64,000 nucleotides of DNA, taken from NCBI GenBank assembly GCA_026724425.1, contig JAIUCV010000019.1, forward strand, positions 15,709,847 through 15,773,846, read 5' to 3'. The notes beneath the pieces were generated by a model. The model did not search any database, was not told where the DNA came from, and saw nothing but the letters and a program-made list of their open reading frames with translations. The DNA is from Erythrophleum ivorense (lineage: Eukaryota > Streptophyta > Magnoliopsida > Fabales > Fabaceae). Positions 34,968 to 45,988 of the stretch are shown piece by piece. The position numbers and the translations under genes are program-made. How positions within the stretch are numbered: the stretch's first letter is position 1; the number at the start of each line of letters is the position of its first letter.

Positions 34968-36495
34968 TTAAGCATTACATACCACTTAATGCAAACCTAG
35001 GTTTTCAAATTCATAGGCAGTTCATTAAGCATCCCATACTACTTGATGTATGATATAGGTTTTCAGCATAATTAAGAATGAAAAACTATTCCTTTTACTT
35101 ATTCATATCTACACATCATGAAAATCCCATTAGTATAATTCATAATCCTCTAATAATAAAAAAACCAAATTACTAACATTCTATCAAGGGACTTCCCTGT
35201 GATAGATCCATAAAACAAGCAAATATATGGTTACATAACCATATCCGAAGATAAGCTAAAAATACCATATCATATGAGAAGCTAGTGGAGATCATCCCTG
35301 TGATAAGCATATCTCCTAGCTACTAACAATATCATATAATCATAAACTCATCTTTATTGCCCAAGTTTTAAACATGTAGAATATAATCATCAGAATCATC
35401 AGTCTAGATATTATGTACCAAGAGTAAATAAGACATGCATTACAAATAAAAGAACAAATACTTATCAAGACATCAAAGTATAGAATACATTAGTTAAAGA
35501 TTATTAGTATCAATTCTGATGGAACCCCTTTTTCTTCTTACTATATCTTTTAGCATTTTCAATATTTTAAAATGTCCATATCTGGGTGTCCTAAGTCAAG
35601 GTGATCTATGCATCAGAAAATTCTAGGTTTAGTCATCCATGAATATGAATCAACCTTCAGTCAAGGTCTAATTGATATGGTTATCTATGCATAGGTATGG
35701 TCTAGGATTTAGTTATCTATGCATAGGTCTTTAGACATACTCCTTACACAAAGATTTATGTGAGAAATTACTTCTTTAAAATCCTTTAGGTTATAGGAGA
35801 ATTTAATAGATCAATCATGCATGTAACATATAAAGATTAAATGTACATACAATTATGCAGACATTGGATGCAATCGGCTTAAGAAAACTTAGCATATGGA
35901 ATTCTTTAGATTGCACATGGCTTGTGTAGATTTACATGACTAGGTTGTGTAATTTTACAAACTTAGGCACATGAGAGTTAGAGATGCATTATATAACTTG
36001 TGTAGTTTTAAACATATGGGCTATCTAACTTTTTGTCCATGGGTCATGTGGCAGAACACAATCCTTGTTTTGTCATCTCTACTTGCCTATGTAACTCTAC
36101 ATGGGCGAGCTATGTTCATACCACGAATGAACCTAAATGAGAATGGGTCATGTAAAGCCACATGACTAGGTTGTGCTCAAGCTATTAGTGTAAGTGCCCT
36201 AAAGGCAACTATGAACAATCATCATTTTATTATCAATGAAGTTTTGGCATTACATCTACATTAGTATCAATGTGATATTTTCCTTCAATTAAGAGATAAG
36301 GAACATAAATGATGATTTGATCATCTCAAATTTATGTTTCTATTAAAACATTAATCAAGAATAGTTTCTAATCAAGGATTATAATTTATGACAATTATAA
36401 TTGAATAAGATTAGTATATGGCTATATCAGCTCATTTAGATAAGGATGAAAATGACTTATCTCTAAGTCACTTGTGTAGGTAATATTATGGTTAG
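34968..36495. other. Old target sequence, piece 3, no gene seen
   Basis: About 1.5 kb of AT-rich DNA matches no LTR here. Small local repeats are visible: 'ttaagcattacataccactt' and 'ttaagcatcccatactactt' near 34968 and 35026, 'ccctgtgata' at about 35196 and 35297, and 'ttatctatgcataggt' at about 35681 and 35710. No convincing open frame exists (the longest is about 64 codons). It ends in GTTAG (36491-36495), the presumed left TSD of the family 2 LTR. Confidence 0.5.
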
Positions 36496-36900
36496 TGTAA
36501 CATCCCAAAATTAATTAAGAGTAATTATTGAGAATTAAGAAATTATTATGAGAAAATTGGGAGAAACTCATTTTAAGGTAAATAATTATTGTTTGGCAAT
36601 TTTGGTGAAAATAAAATATTACTGTGGATTTAAACTTAACTGGGTCAAAAATTTAATTTAGACCCTATAATTAATTTATGTATCCCAAGGACCATTTATA
36701 AAAGCCTAGCTTAAGTTTAACCAAATCCAACCTAATTAAACCTACCTAATCATGCCCTAACACTTGGGAAATGGGCCCAAATGGACTAAAGGCCCTTTAG
36801 CTAAGCCCATTACTACTTAAAACTCTAATATTTTTACAACTGCTCTAATCTTTTAGAGACAAAACACTTGTTTAGTAGAAACAATAGGGGAAAATTTGCA

Positions 36901-36908
36901 TATATATA
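36901..36908 (+). promoter_or_regulatory. TATA box of the family 2 LTR
   Basis: ATATATAA is followed by 'ggctagggttcc' and, 70 bp on, by the first of four GTAAGT sites. Confidence 0.55.
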
Positions 36909-36972
36909 AGAGGAGGCTAGGGTTCCTTCACATTTTGGCTTTGATTTGCACTCTTAGAAGGAGATTTAGCCA

Positions 36973-37465
36973 AGGTAAGTTATATAAAAATTTACCTTCT
37001 CATTTTTCTCTTCATTTTGGTCTTACTAGTTTTGTCTTTGGTGAATTTTCATCTCAACTTCAAATCTAAAAGTAAGTGTTTGAATTGTTTCTTGCATGAT
37101 TTTTAGAACCTGAGACTAGAAGGACCATTGGGTAAGTATTTTCCCTCTATTTTGATGTATTTTAGGCTAGAAATTGGCACTAATGACTGACTTTCATTTT
37201 GGGTTCTATTATTGTGTGAAAATACAAATAAATTAAAGTGGGACATTGTAGTTTTCGATATTGGAAGACTCAAGTCCGAATTTAGAATTCATTATAAGCT
37301 TGGGTAAGTGATTCCTAGGTAGTTTTAATGCTTGTAATGAATGAGTAACTAATTTTTCTAATGAATGATGACTAAACATGTGATTTTCATTAATTTAGGA
37401 CCTTTATAGTATTAACACTTGTTCATAGCTCTTGAGGAAGTTGGCATAACTAAGTGAGGTAAGTA
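36973..37465 (+). other. Ladder of four GTAAGT donor-like sites in the family 2 LTR
   Basis: The plant 5' splice consensus GTAAGT occurs at 36975, 37132, 37304 and 37459, each preceded by AG or GG. Acceptor-like pyrimidine/T-rich AG text lies a few tens of bases upstream of the last three ('gatttttag', 'gaatttag', 'gttcatag'), which would leave exon-like blocks of about 18-30 bp. The LTR at 38396 keeps weaker forms (GTGAG at 39040, GTAAGC near 39196, GTAAC near 39416). It is read as possible splicing of the 5' leader; no transcript evidence is available. Confidence 0.45.
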
Positions 37466-37711
37466 GGGGTTTCTAATTCCATGCATATGTTCATTTTAAT
37501 CTTTTATTTGTTGCATATATCTATGTTTTTGTGCTAAATAATTGGCTGGCTACTTGATTGTTTTGGAATGTAAGAGTGTCCTTAGTGGAACTATGATCAT
37601 GCTGCCACTCGATTATTATGCCACGATCATGCACTAAGTTGTGATCAAACTCAATAAAATGCATCGAGCCATGAGTGTGCTCAATGGGAAGTTGGCATCA
37701 TGGATGGGCCT

Positions 37712-38395
37712 TGTAATATCTAGTTTTCGTAAAAACAATAAAACAAAGGTGTTTTAAAAGTAACTCCTCTTAAATGAATTGGTTAAGGTCCAGAAAAATT
37801 AAAATAATAATCTAGATATTAAGTAATGAAAAGAGAAGGCTAAATGCACCCTAAAATAGAGGCTAAAATAATAGACAAAAATTAAAAAAATTGTTACGTA
37901 ATGAAATGGCATTTTCATAATTTTAGGCAAATTTTAGAATATTCATAAGAAGGATTTTTAAATGGAAAATTTGAGCTCTTCGGAGTTTTTAGAGGCCATA
38001 AAAATCATGGGAAGCCCTGAGACAGTTAAAACTCCTCTGGTATACTTTTTTAATGTTGGTTGACTTGAACTTTAACCCTTTTGTTCGGAAAGGTTTTAAC
38101 TCCAAATTGAGTGATTCCAAAAGCATTTTATAAGATTGAACATCTAAATTTTATGATGGAAAATATGGTTCTAAAAAAAGAGCTGAAACAAGTGGAAAAT
38201 GAAAATGCCAAGTTTAAGGGACATAAATAAAAATTTTTAGAAACAATTTCTAAACCCTACCTATATATACCCCACGCCCCACTCTTCTCCTTATTTGGTT
38301 GATTTGATTTCTGTCCTAAACTAGAGAAAACACCAAGAGAGTGAGGAGCACAAGGGAGGAGGAAAAAGGAAAAGAAAAAGTAAGTGAATGTTATG
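37712..38395 (+). mobile_element. Family 1 LTR copy F1-g, 5' part only
   Basis: It starts TGTAATATCTAG, contains the family 1 U3 (including the 'tcatgggaagccc' block near 38005), a TATA box at 38262-38268 and the purine-rich leader, and is cut at 38395 by the family 2 element. The left flank GGCCT (37707-37711) is the presumed TSD; its partner should lie beyond the window. Confidence 0.8.
38262..38268 (+). promoter_or_regulatory. TATA box of LTR F1-g
   Basis: TATATAT lies before 'accccacgccccactcttctcc' and a purine-rich leader, as in the other copies. Confidence 0.5.
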
Positions 38396-41143
38396 TGTAA
38401 CACCCCAAAATTAATTAAGGTGTTAATCATGGATTAGACATAATTAAGAATAATTATTAGGGAATAATTAGGCAAATCATGTGAATGGAAATCTAGAGAG
38501 AAGTAAATTAATAATATGGGCTTGAGATTTAATTAGGTTAGAAACTTCATCTAAGCACAAATTAAATTAAGTAGGCTATGGTTAGGGACTAATGGAAGCC
38601 TAATGATTTTAGGTGGAGACCCAACCTTTCAATGTAAGACTTACCCCAAAAGAGAGTACCTAGTGATGGCTTAATCTGATTTAGTGAGATAAAGGCCCAA
38701 GACCCAGCTTATATAAACTTTTATAATTCGCCCAACAATCCTCATGCAGACTTAAATCAAATGAGCTCTTAAAACTTAGCCTTAACCAATCAAAATTCTA
38801 CAGCCCAACTAAGGAAATCTGGTCCAACAAGCATAAAATTTGAACCCATATGGATTTGGGCCTTTGGGTTAACCCATAACCTATTTAGGACTAAACTTAA
38901 ACCTTAAAAATCATTATAACCATGCCCATTCTGCAAAATCACAAAAAACACAAACACATTTTCAGAGGTCCCTTGGAGGCTAAGTCTTCTCCTACCTTTT
39001 TAGCCCCATTTCTTACTTCTAGAGTCAAAATTAGCCAAGGTGAGTGCTACATAACTTAATCCTCTTCACTTTCTCTTCAATTTGACTTGATTGGCTTTTT
39101 ATTTGGAGTATTTTCACCTTACCCAAAATCTAAAATATGTTGGTTTGGTATTTTCTTAGAGGATTTTCAGAGGTAGAGGCTAGGAGGGATATTGGGTAAG
39201 CATAAACTCTTCATTTTAATGTATTTTCTGCTTGTTTAAGACCCCCATGGTTGGTTTGTAGTATGGGTATTAATTTTATATAAATTTGCTTAGGATTTAG
39301 AGTGATACATTGAAGTTTCTAATAGTGGAAACATTCAATCTGAATTTTCTCTGGTGATAGCTGGGCTGAGGTAGCATTGTTGTTAGTTTTCTAGAAAATT
39401 TGTTTGCAAGTGAGGTAACTGGGGACTATATTAAGTCCATGCATATATTTACCTTAATTTCATATTTGCTGCACATGAATGATTTGAAATGCTAAATGAA
39501 TTAGTTGGTTATCTATTGTATTGTGTTTGGACCTTGTGAGTCCATGGTAGAGCTGTGGTGCGACTGCCACTGGTACATGTGCTTCGATTAGGCAATGGGT
39601 TATGATCAAACCCCAGATGCACTGAGCCCTGGTTGTGTTCATTGGGGAGTGGCTGCCATGGATGGGCCTTTCCTGGTGTTATTGGCCTTTAACTTATGGA
39701 AATGTGATTACTAGTATGGGATAGTAATAATTGATAGCCTAATTGTTTCATTTACTGGTATGATTGATACATTTTTTTATGCTTATATAATATCATGCAT
39801 ATATGTTAATTAAATTGGAATATATGAATGGAATTTGCCTTTGGTTACTGAAATTTGCATCTCACCACATTTCATAGGATCATACTTTCAGGTGATGGCT
39901 CTTCAGGTAAGGATAAAGGGAAGCAAGTGGATGAAAATCAATGAGCTCCAACCATGTATGGAGAAGGCTACACTTAGACTGATTTAAATAGAGTAAATGC
40001 TAAATTTTATATTCTTTTTGTATAGCATCATCATGTAATCATATTGCCAAGTGTAAGTGTTTGTATTTTGATTACTTGAAATGTATCTATTGAGAAGTTA
40101 GGCTTCATTTTAGACTGGTATTGGATGTATGAGCTTATAACATCTGTTATGAACTTTATTGAACCTATGATATGGTTTAGTACTTGGGAAATATAATTAT
40201 GTGATACATTGGATATAAACTTGAACTAGCGATGCATAAAATTTCTAATGGAATATATATTTGAATGATAATTGTTGGTAGCTTATAAAATTCTTACTAT
40301 CATCAATTCCTGAACTTGCTGATATATGATAGTTGGATGAGTAGGAATTAACACTTAAGTCTTGAATTAGTAACAATAGATAAGTTGGGTAAATTAGATA
40401 GAAAAAAGCCATTAGAGCCCCACAATTTAAGGTAGAGTGACCCTAGGGTGTCTTTAGGGGGAGAATTAGAAGGTATGAGACAAGATTTAGAAGTTGTAAG
40501 ATTGTTTCACCACGGCCAATAGAGGCAAAGTTATCTAGGGAGAGGTCCAGAGAGTAATTCACTGCAACGAGAAGTGGAATTAGCCGTGGCGAAATATGAA
40601 AGGCCAATATGAAAGTCATCTAGAGAGTAATTTGCCACGCCATGAAATAGAGTTAGCTGCGGCTAAAATCAAGGAGTGAGATTGGTTATGTTCCAGTGAG
40701 TTATGCTCCAAGAGGTCTTCTAGCTGCAGTGCCATATAGGCTCACCGTGATGAAATCTGTGACGGTATAAGGAGTGAACCTGAGAGCAATTGGCCATAGC
40801 ACAAAAGTATTTAGCCGCAACAAATATCCTGAAACTCTTATATTAACTTAGAAACCTTGGTTTTTCATATGGCAACATCAAGGGATGACTTAGAAGTACT
40901 TGTAAAGGGTTTTTGAGAGTTGAAAATGAATGGGTAATAGATTTAAAGGCTTTTAATTAGAAAATTGTCTCACTTATGTACATGAATGTTTGTAAATGTT
41001 GGTTAATGATTCTAATAACATTAAGGTTTAAATTTCCTCACTTTTTCCTAAATTGATTAATTTAAATGGTGTTAGACCTTGATGTATAATATTAATGGCA
41101 TATTTAAGCTAAATTACAATGATTAGAAGTTAAGGTTGTCACA
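38396..41143 (+). repeat. 5' LTR of the family 2 element
   Basis: A 2748-bp LTR runs TGTAACACCCC...TTGTCACA, directly before the PBS. It has a TATA-like TTATATAA at 38709, a 'ttagccaaggtgagt' leader near 39031, and a cluster of dyad-like 'agccgtggcgaaa' motifs at 40505-40830. The 36496 copy is the closest relative in the window. Confidence 0.85.
40505..40830 (+). repeat. Cluster of degenerate AGC-NNNN-GCGAAA motifs near the LTR end
   Basis: Examples are 'caccacggcc' (about 40508), 'agccgtggcgaaa' (about 40582), 'ttgccacgcc' (40631), 'agctgcggctaaa' (about 40655), 'agctgcag' (40722), 'ttggccatagca' (about 40790) and 'ttagccgcaac' (about 40811). The layout recalls the GCTATAGCGA array in F1-f. 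Confidence 0.5.
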
Positions 41144-41145
41144 TT

Positions 41146-41155
41146 TGGTATCAGA
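41146..41155 (+). other. Primer-binding site, initiator tRNA-Met type
   Basis: TGGTATCAGA lies 2 bases after the LTR end (...TTGTCACA). After ten bases the match to the usual TGGTATCAGAGC fails, so the site is partly decayed. Confidence 0.85.
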
Positions 41156-41368
41156 ATAATGGTTCAGGCAAATGTGTTTGATTTACAACTTCGTAGTTAG
41201 AAAACTTGGCAATCATGATGCATGCATGATAGGAATAGGAACATTATGACCTGGTGATAACTCTCATACTTATATATACCTGTTATGGGTGGAGCTGTGT
41301 TTTATTTCCTTTGGGCTGTAGCTTAATAGGGGATGCTTATGGCTGTGCTTGTGTCATTGCAGAGCAAG

Positions 41369-42530
41369 ATGGCTACATGTAGAGAAACAACTGAGATGCT
41401 AAGAAAGATGCAAGAGGTCATGGTTGCAATGGCTAATTGAATGAGAGAACAAGCTGAGACCCATGAAACTATAGTTAGGGCAATGATTGACTGACTTCAA
41501 GAGTAAGTCGAGGCTCATGCAGCAATAGTGCAAGTGTTGTAGCAGCTACATGAAAACATGAATAAGCAGAATTAGAAGGTGCCAGTGGAGAATTGTGTTG
41601 GTACTGGTCATAACCCTAGTATGGGATACCAAGGGAAAGATGGTGACCTCTCTATTGTGTTAGCCAAATTTAGAAAAGCTGATCCTCCATCGTTTTTAGG
41701 GGAGTTAGACATTAAGAAAGCAGAGAGGTGGCTGATGCAACTAAAGAAGATCTTTGAGGTTATAACCTGTACCACAAAATAAAAGGTAAAGTTGGCCATA
41801 TACAAGTTAGAGGGAGAGACTAAGCATTAGTAGAGGAATACCTCTAGGTTGTTGATTTCAAGGGGGATACCCTTGACTTGGGAAAATTTCTAAACTGCCT
41901 TTGAGAGCAAGTATTTCCCACCCTCAGTGAGGGCTGACAATGAAGCCGAGTTTAACTTCCTCAAATAAAGGAATATGAATGTGGATCAGTATGCAGCCGA
42001 GTTCATCCAATTGTCTTGCTTCTCCTTTTACTTGAAACAATTTGATAATGAGCCATGGAAGGCCAAGAAGTTTGAAAGAGGGCTGAAACTGGAGTTGAAG
42101 GACAAAATTGTATCTTTACAAATCCATAATTTTAATGAATTGGTGAAGAAGTGTAGAGTAATGGAGAGGGCCATGGCGCAAAGTGAGGCCAAGAGGAAGA
42201 AGACCCTGGAGGGTAAGCATGACTGGGGCATGGAGCCCTTTTGGGGTGAAAGTAAAAAGGGAGACTAATAGTAGGAGTGGCTTTTGGAGTAGGAGACCAC
42301 CCCCAAGGAATATCTCTTAAAGAAGAAGCATGGGACCACCAAGAAGTACGTGAGTGCCCCACTAACTTGTGCTAAGTGTGGGAAGATCTAGGGCAATAGG
42401 CCATGCTTGGCATGCTATAATTGTAGGAAGCCTAGACACTATGCACGAACTTGCACGGTGTCACAAGAGTCGACTTCATCTGTTAAACCACTTACCCAAG
42501 GAAGGGTGTTTGCCCTTACACAGTAAGAGG
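41369..42530 (+). pseudogene. gag: gag of the family 2 element, degraded
   Basis: It begins MATCRETTEMLRK at 41369, about 200 bp after the PBS. Despite at least eight stop codons the gag domain can be followed: FRKADPPSFLGELD and AERWLMQLKKIFE near 41670-41760, 'ANEAEF...YAAEFIQLS' near 41935-42015, and a basic stretch to 42265. After a stop and a frame change a CX2CX4HX4C zinc knuckle appears (CYNCRKPRHYARTC, about 42415-42460). In a working copy it would form the capsid and bind RNA. It is clearly not functional. Confidence 0.85.
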
Positions 42531-42800
42531 CTAGTAGATCCCTTAGTCTGATCCGAGGTACTTTACTTGTCCATAATCATGTTATAGATGCATTGTTTGA
42601 TTCAAGTGCGACCCACTCATTCATCTCATATGACTAGGTTAAGCGTCTGGGTCTTAAAATTAGCCTGTCTCTATTTGAATTATCTGTGTCCACCTCTATT
42701 GGATATCCTATGATTACATCTTATGTATGCTTAAATTATACTATACAATTAGATAGCCGTTGTACTACCCTTGACTTGATTTGCATTCCCTTTGTGTGAT
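42531..42800 (+). pseudogene. Aspartic protease of the family 2 element, degraded
   Basis: The active-site region reads ALFDSSATHSFIS near 42590-42630, the chromovirus form of the D-S/T-G motif with the third residue changed from glycine to serine. A TAG follows at about 42634. Further text to 42790 (TTLDLICIPF) leads through a frame change into the CDFDVNIGMDWL block. Confidence 0.75.
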
Positions 42801-43900
42801 TTTGATGTAAACATTGGTATGGACTGGTTGTCAGCTAATAATGTAATCCTTGATTATAACCATAAGACTATTTCTTTACCTGCCACTATACCAGAAACTT
42901 GTCCTGTGACTGAGCTTACTTGTGTGTCTGTTGCCCAAGCCAAAAGGTACCTTAGTCATGGTTGCCAAGGGTTCTTAATATTTTTTTCATTGCATGTTGA
43001 GGTTGATGATGGGTTAGAGGATATACCTATGATTAAGGAGTTCCCTGAGGTTTTCCCTAAGGAGTTTAGTGGACTACCTCCAGAGAGAGAGCTAAAATTT
43101 TCCATTGATTTAGTACCCAGTATAGGTTTGATTTCTAAGGCCCTGTATAGAATGGTGCCCGCTAAGTTGGTTAAGTTGAAGAGTCAATTAGAGGATTTAC
43201 TTGAGAAAAGGTTTATTAGGCCAAGTGTGTCTCCATGGGGAGCACCAATGTTGTTTGTCAAGAAGAAGGATGGTAGCCTTAGGCTTTGTATTAACTATAG
43301 GCAACTGAACTAAGCGACTATCAAGAATAAATATTCTTTGCCTATAATTGATGACTTGCTTGACCAACTAGTTGGGGCATCAATCATTTTCAAGATAGAT
43401 CTTAGATCGAGGTATCACTAACTTAGAGTCAAAGCTGAAGATGTACCTACAATTGCTTCTACGACTTGTTACGGCCATTATGAGTTCCTAGTTATGCCTT
43501 TTAGGTTAACCAATGCCCCTGCCATTTTCATGGATTACATGAATAGGATTTTTAGACCCTATCTTGACCAGTTTGTGGTAATGTTCATTGATGACATTCT
43601 TATATACTCTAAAAGTAGTGAAGAGCATCTTAGGATAATTCTTCAAACATTGAGAGACCATCAATTGTATGTTAAGCTAAGCAAGTGTAGTTTTGGTTAC
43701 AAGAGGTCAAATTCCTAGGTCATGTGATATTCGAACAAGGGGTAGCAGTAGATCTTAGCAAGGTAGAAGCAATATTGAATTGGGAAAGACCCAAAATAGT
43801 GACTAAAATCTGTAGCTTCTTAGGTCTAGCTAGCTACTATAGAAGATTCATTAAGGGATTTTCTCAGTTAGCCATGCCTTTGACAAAATTGACTAGGAAG
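42792..43900 (+). pseudogene. Reverse transcriptase of the family 2 element, degraded
   Basis: The protease end (DVNIGMDWLS) and the spacer are open to 43313, including EFPEVFPKEFSGLPPERE and the start of RT (WGAPMLFVKKKDGSLRLCINY). A stop at 43311-43313 and another near 43420 interrupt the fingers and palm. From 43494 the MPFRLTNAPAIF block and the catalytic FIDDILIY follow (aspartates at 43590-43595). After a frameshift near 43715 the thumb continues (FLGLASYYRRFIKGFSQLA) to 43906. The normal MPFGLTNAP motif has arginine for glycine. Confidence 0.88.
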
Positions 43901-44340
43901 GACTAACCATTTGTGTGGAATGCCAAGTGTGAGAATGCCTTTCAAGAGCTTAAGGATAGGCTTACCACCGCACCTGTGTTAGAGTGTGTTTTAATGCAAC
44001 AAGGTAGGGTGATAGCTTATGCTTCTAGGAAACTTAGACCTCATGAGAAAAATTACCCTACCTACGACTTAGAGCTAGCGGCTGTAGTTTTTGCCCTTAA
44101 GATTTGGAGACACTATCTCTATGGTGCACAATTTGAGCTATAGTGACCACAAGAGTTTGAAGTATCTGTTTGATTAGAAGGAGTTAAATATGAGGCAAAG
44201 AAGATGGATAAAATTCCTTAAGGACTATGACTTCTCCTTAAAGTATCATCTAGGGAAGGTGAATGTGGTCGCCGATGCCTTGAGTAGGAAATATATTCAC
44301 ATGGCAATGATGATGGTTAAGGAGTAAAGGTTGATTGAAA
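43901..44340 (+). pseudogene. RNase H of the family 2 element, with internal deletion
   Basis: The connection 'NAFQELKDRLTTAPVL' passes directly into 'CVLMQQGRVIAYASRKL', so the usual stretch between them, with the first catalytic aspartate of RNase H, is missing in frame (near 43980-43995). ELAAVVFALKIWRHYLYG follows, then a frame change, then LKYL and 'VVADALSRK' text near 44265-44290. The enzyme would be inactive even without the stops. Confidence 0.8.
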
Positions 44341-45442
44341 AGTTAAGAGATTGAATTTATCAATTTCAATAAGTTCCAGTAACCTTCTTTTGGGAGAATT
44401 AAAGATAGAAAATGACCTTAGAAAGAGGATTAAAGAGGCCTAAGAGCTAGATGCATGCTGGGAAGGAATTAGAGAGCAACTGGGGAGTGGTAAGGTCAAA
44501 GATTTTGACCTATTAGAAGATGGCTTGGTGAGGTACCAGCGTAGAGTGTGCATACACAAGGATGAAGAGTTAAGGAATATAGTGTTGTTGGAAGCTCATA
44601 AGAGTAGGTACACCATTCATCTGGGCACCATTAAGATGTATAAAGATCTTAAGAATAGCTTTTGATGGCCTAGGATAAAGTTAGACACAGCGAAATTTGT
44701 TACTAGATGTCTTATTTGTCAAAGGGTTAAGATTGAGCACCAAGGACCCACAAGTTTGTTATACCCTTTAGAAATTTCAAAATGGAAATGGGATAGTATA
44801 TCCATGGATTTTGTGATGGGTTTGCCTAGAACATCCTCAGGTTATGATGCTATTTAAGTGATTGTGGATAGATTGACAAAGTCTACCCACTTTCTACCTA
44901 TTAGAGCCACTTATCCTTTAGATAGATTAGCTTAATTGTATGTTCGTGAAATTGTAAGATTACCTAGTGTTCCTAATAGTATTGTGTCAGATAGAGACCC
45001 AAGGTTCACATCAAAATTTTAGCAGTCTTTATAAGAAGCTTTAGGTACTAGTTTTAACTTTAGCACTGCCTATCATCCTCAGTCTAATGGACAGACTGAG
45101 AGGACCATTCAAACCCTTGAGGACATGCTTAGGGCTAATGTACTAAAGTTAAAGGGGAACTGGGATATGTATTTACCCCTAGCTAAGTTTGTTTACAATA
45201 ATAGTTACCATTTCAGTATTTAGATGGCACCATTTGAGGCACTTTATGGGAGAAAGTACAGGTCACCCTTATGCTAGGTAGAACTTGGTGAGAGGAGTCT
45301 CTTAGGTCCAAATATAGTGGACCAAACCACCCATCAAATAGAACTCATCATAAAGAAATTGTTGGCTACCCAGAGTAGGTAAAAGAGTTATGCAGATAAG
45401 AGAAGGAGACCCTTAGAATTTGAGGTAGGAGACCATGTGTTC
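44341..45442 (+). pseudogene. Integrase of the family 2 element, degraded and cut by LTR F1-h
   Basis: The zinc domain is at about 44595-44735 (HKSRYTIH ... CLICQ). The catalytic core has its first aspartate at 44807-44809 (MDF), the second at 44990-44992 (SDRDP) and the glutamate at 45098-45100 (QTER), with the normal spacing of 35 residues between the last two. Many TAG and TAA stops interrupt it. The C-terminal FEVGDHVF text ends abruptly at 45442, where LTR F1-h begins. Confidence 0.88.
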
Positions 45443-45980
45443 TGTAATGTCCAATTTTTGTTAAATGACGAAAATAGATGCATTTTCAAAGTAAGTCCCC
45501 TGAAATGAGTTAGTCAAGGTCTTGAAAAATTTGATCAATATTCTAGACTTTTAGGAAAAATAAAGATAGAATGAAAAACGGAGCTAGTAAGAAAAAACAA
45601 AATTTGACGGAAAACCTACGAAACGAAATGACATTTTTGTAATTTTGAGCAAATTTTGGAATTTGCATAGGAGGGCTTTTTAAATGAAATTTTTGAGTTT
45701 TTCGAGATTCTTAAAAGCCTTGAAAAGAAGTCCCAGGATAGTTAAATCCCTTCATATGGACTTTTTCCAACATCAGTGTACTCGAACTTTGATGGATTCA
45801 TTCAGGAAGGTTTTAGCTCTGATTTGAGTAATTCCAAAGGTATTTTACCAAATTGGAACCTAAATTTTATAATAAAAAAGACGGTTCTAAAAAAGGAGCT
45901 AAAATGAATGAGAAACAAAAATGCAAAGAATGAAGGACAAAATGAAAATTTTTGAAAAAAAAAACCATTTTCCTACCCCT

Positions 45981-45988
45981 ATATATAT
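45981..45988 (+). promoter_or_regulatory. TATA box of LTR F1-h
   Basis: ATATATAT is followed by 'cacccc' and 'ctttctccc', as in F1-g and F1-d. Confidence 0.55.

Larger units (their letters stand above)
36496..37711 (+). mobile_element. Family 2 LTR, 5' part only
   Basis: It starts TGTAACATCCCAAAATTAATTAAG, shared for the first bases with the LTR at 38396, and follows the same order: a 'ttagccaaggt' leader, several donor-like GTAAGT sites, and 'catggatgggcctt' at the break. At 37712 it is interrupted by a family 1 LTR. The rest should lie beyond 64000, since all the insertions that follow are nested inside it. A TATA-like ATATATAA is at 36901-36908. There are no genes. Confidence 0.8.
38396..45442 (+). 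mobile_element. Family 2 chromovirus-like element, 5' part with gag-pol
   Basis: A plus-strand Ty3/gypsy element with a 5' LTR (38396-41143), a tRNA-Met PBS, then gag, protease, RT, RNase H and integrase in that order. It is cut at 45442 in the integrase C-terminal region by LTR F1-h; the end of pol and the 3' LTR should lie beyond 64000. The pol order and text (MPFRLTNAPAIF, FIDDILIY, YHPQSNGQTER) fit the del/Tekay chromovirus group. Stops are frequent in all genes, so it is an old copy. The left flank is TTATG (38391-38395). Confidence 0.9.

Noticed and set aside
34968..36495. A host gene in the unassigned 1.5 kb
   Set aside because: No frame above about 64 codons, no splice-joined protein similarity, and AT-rich composition throughout; nothing supports a gene.
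41608..42362. Minus-strand frames opposite the family 2 gag
   Set aside because: These are shadows of the real plus-strand gag; the plus frame holds the gag domain and zinc knuckle.
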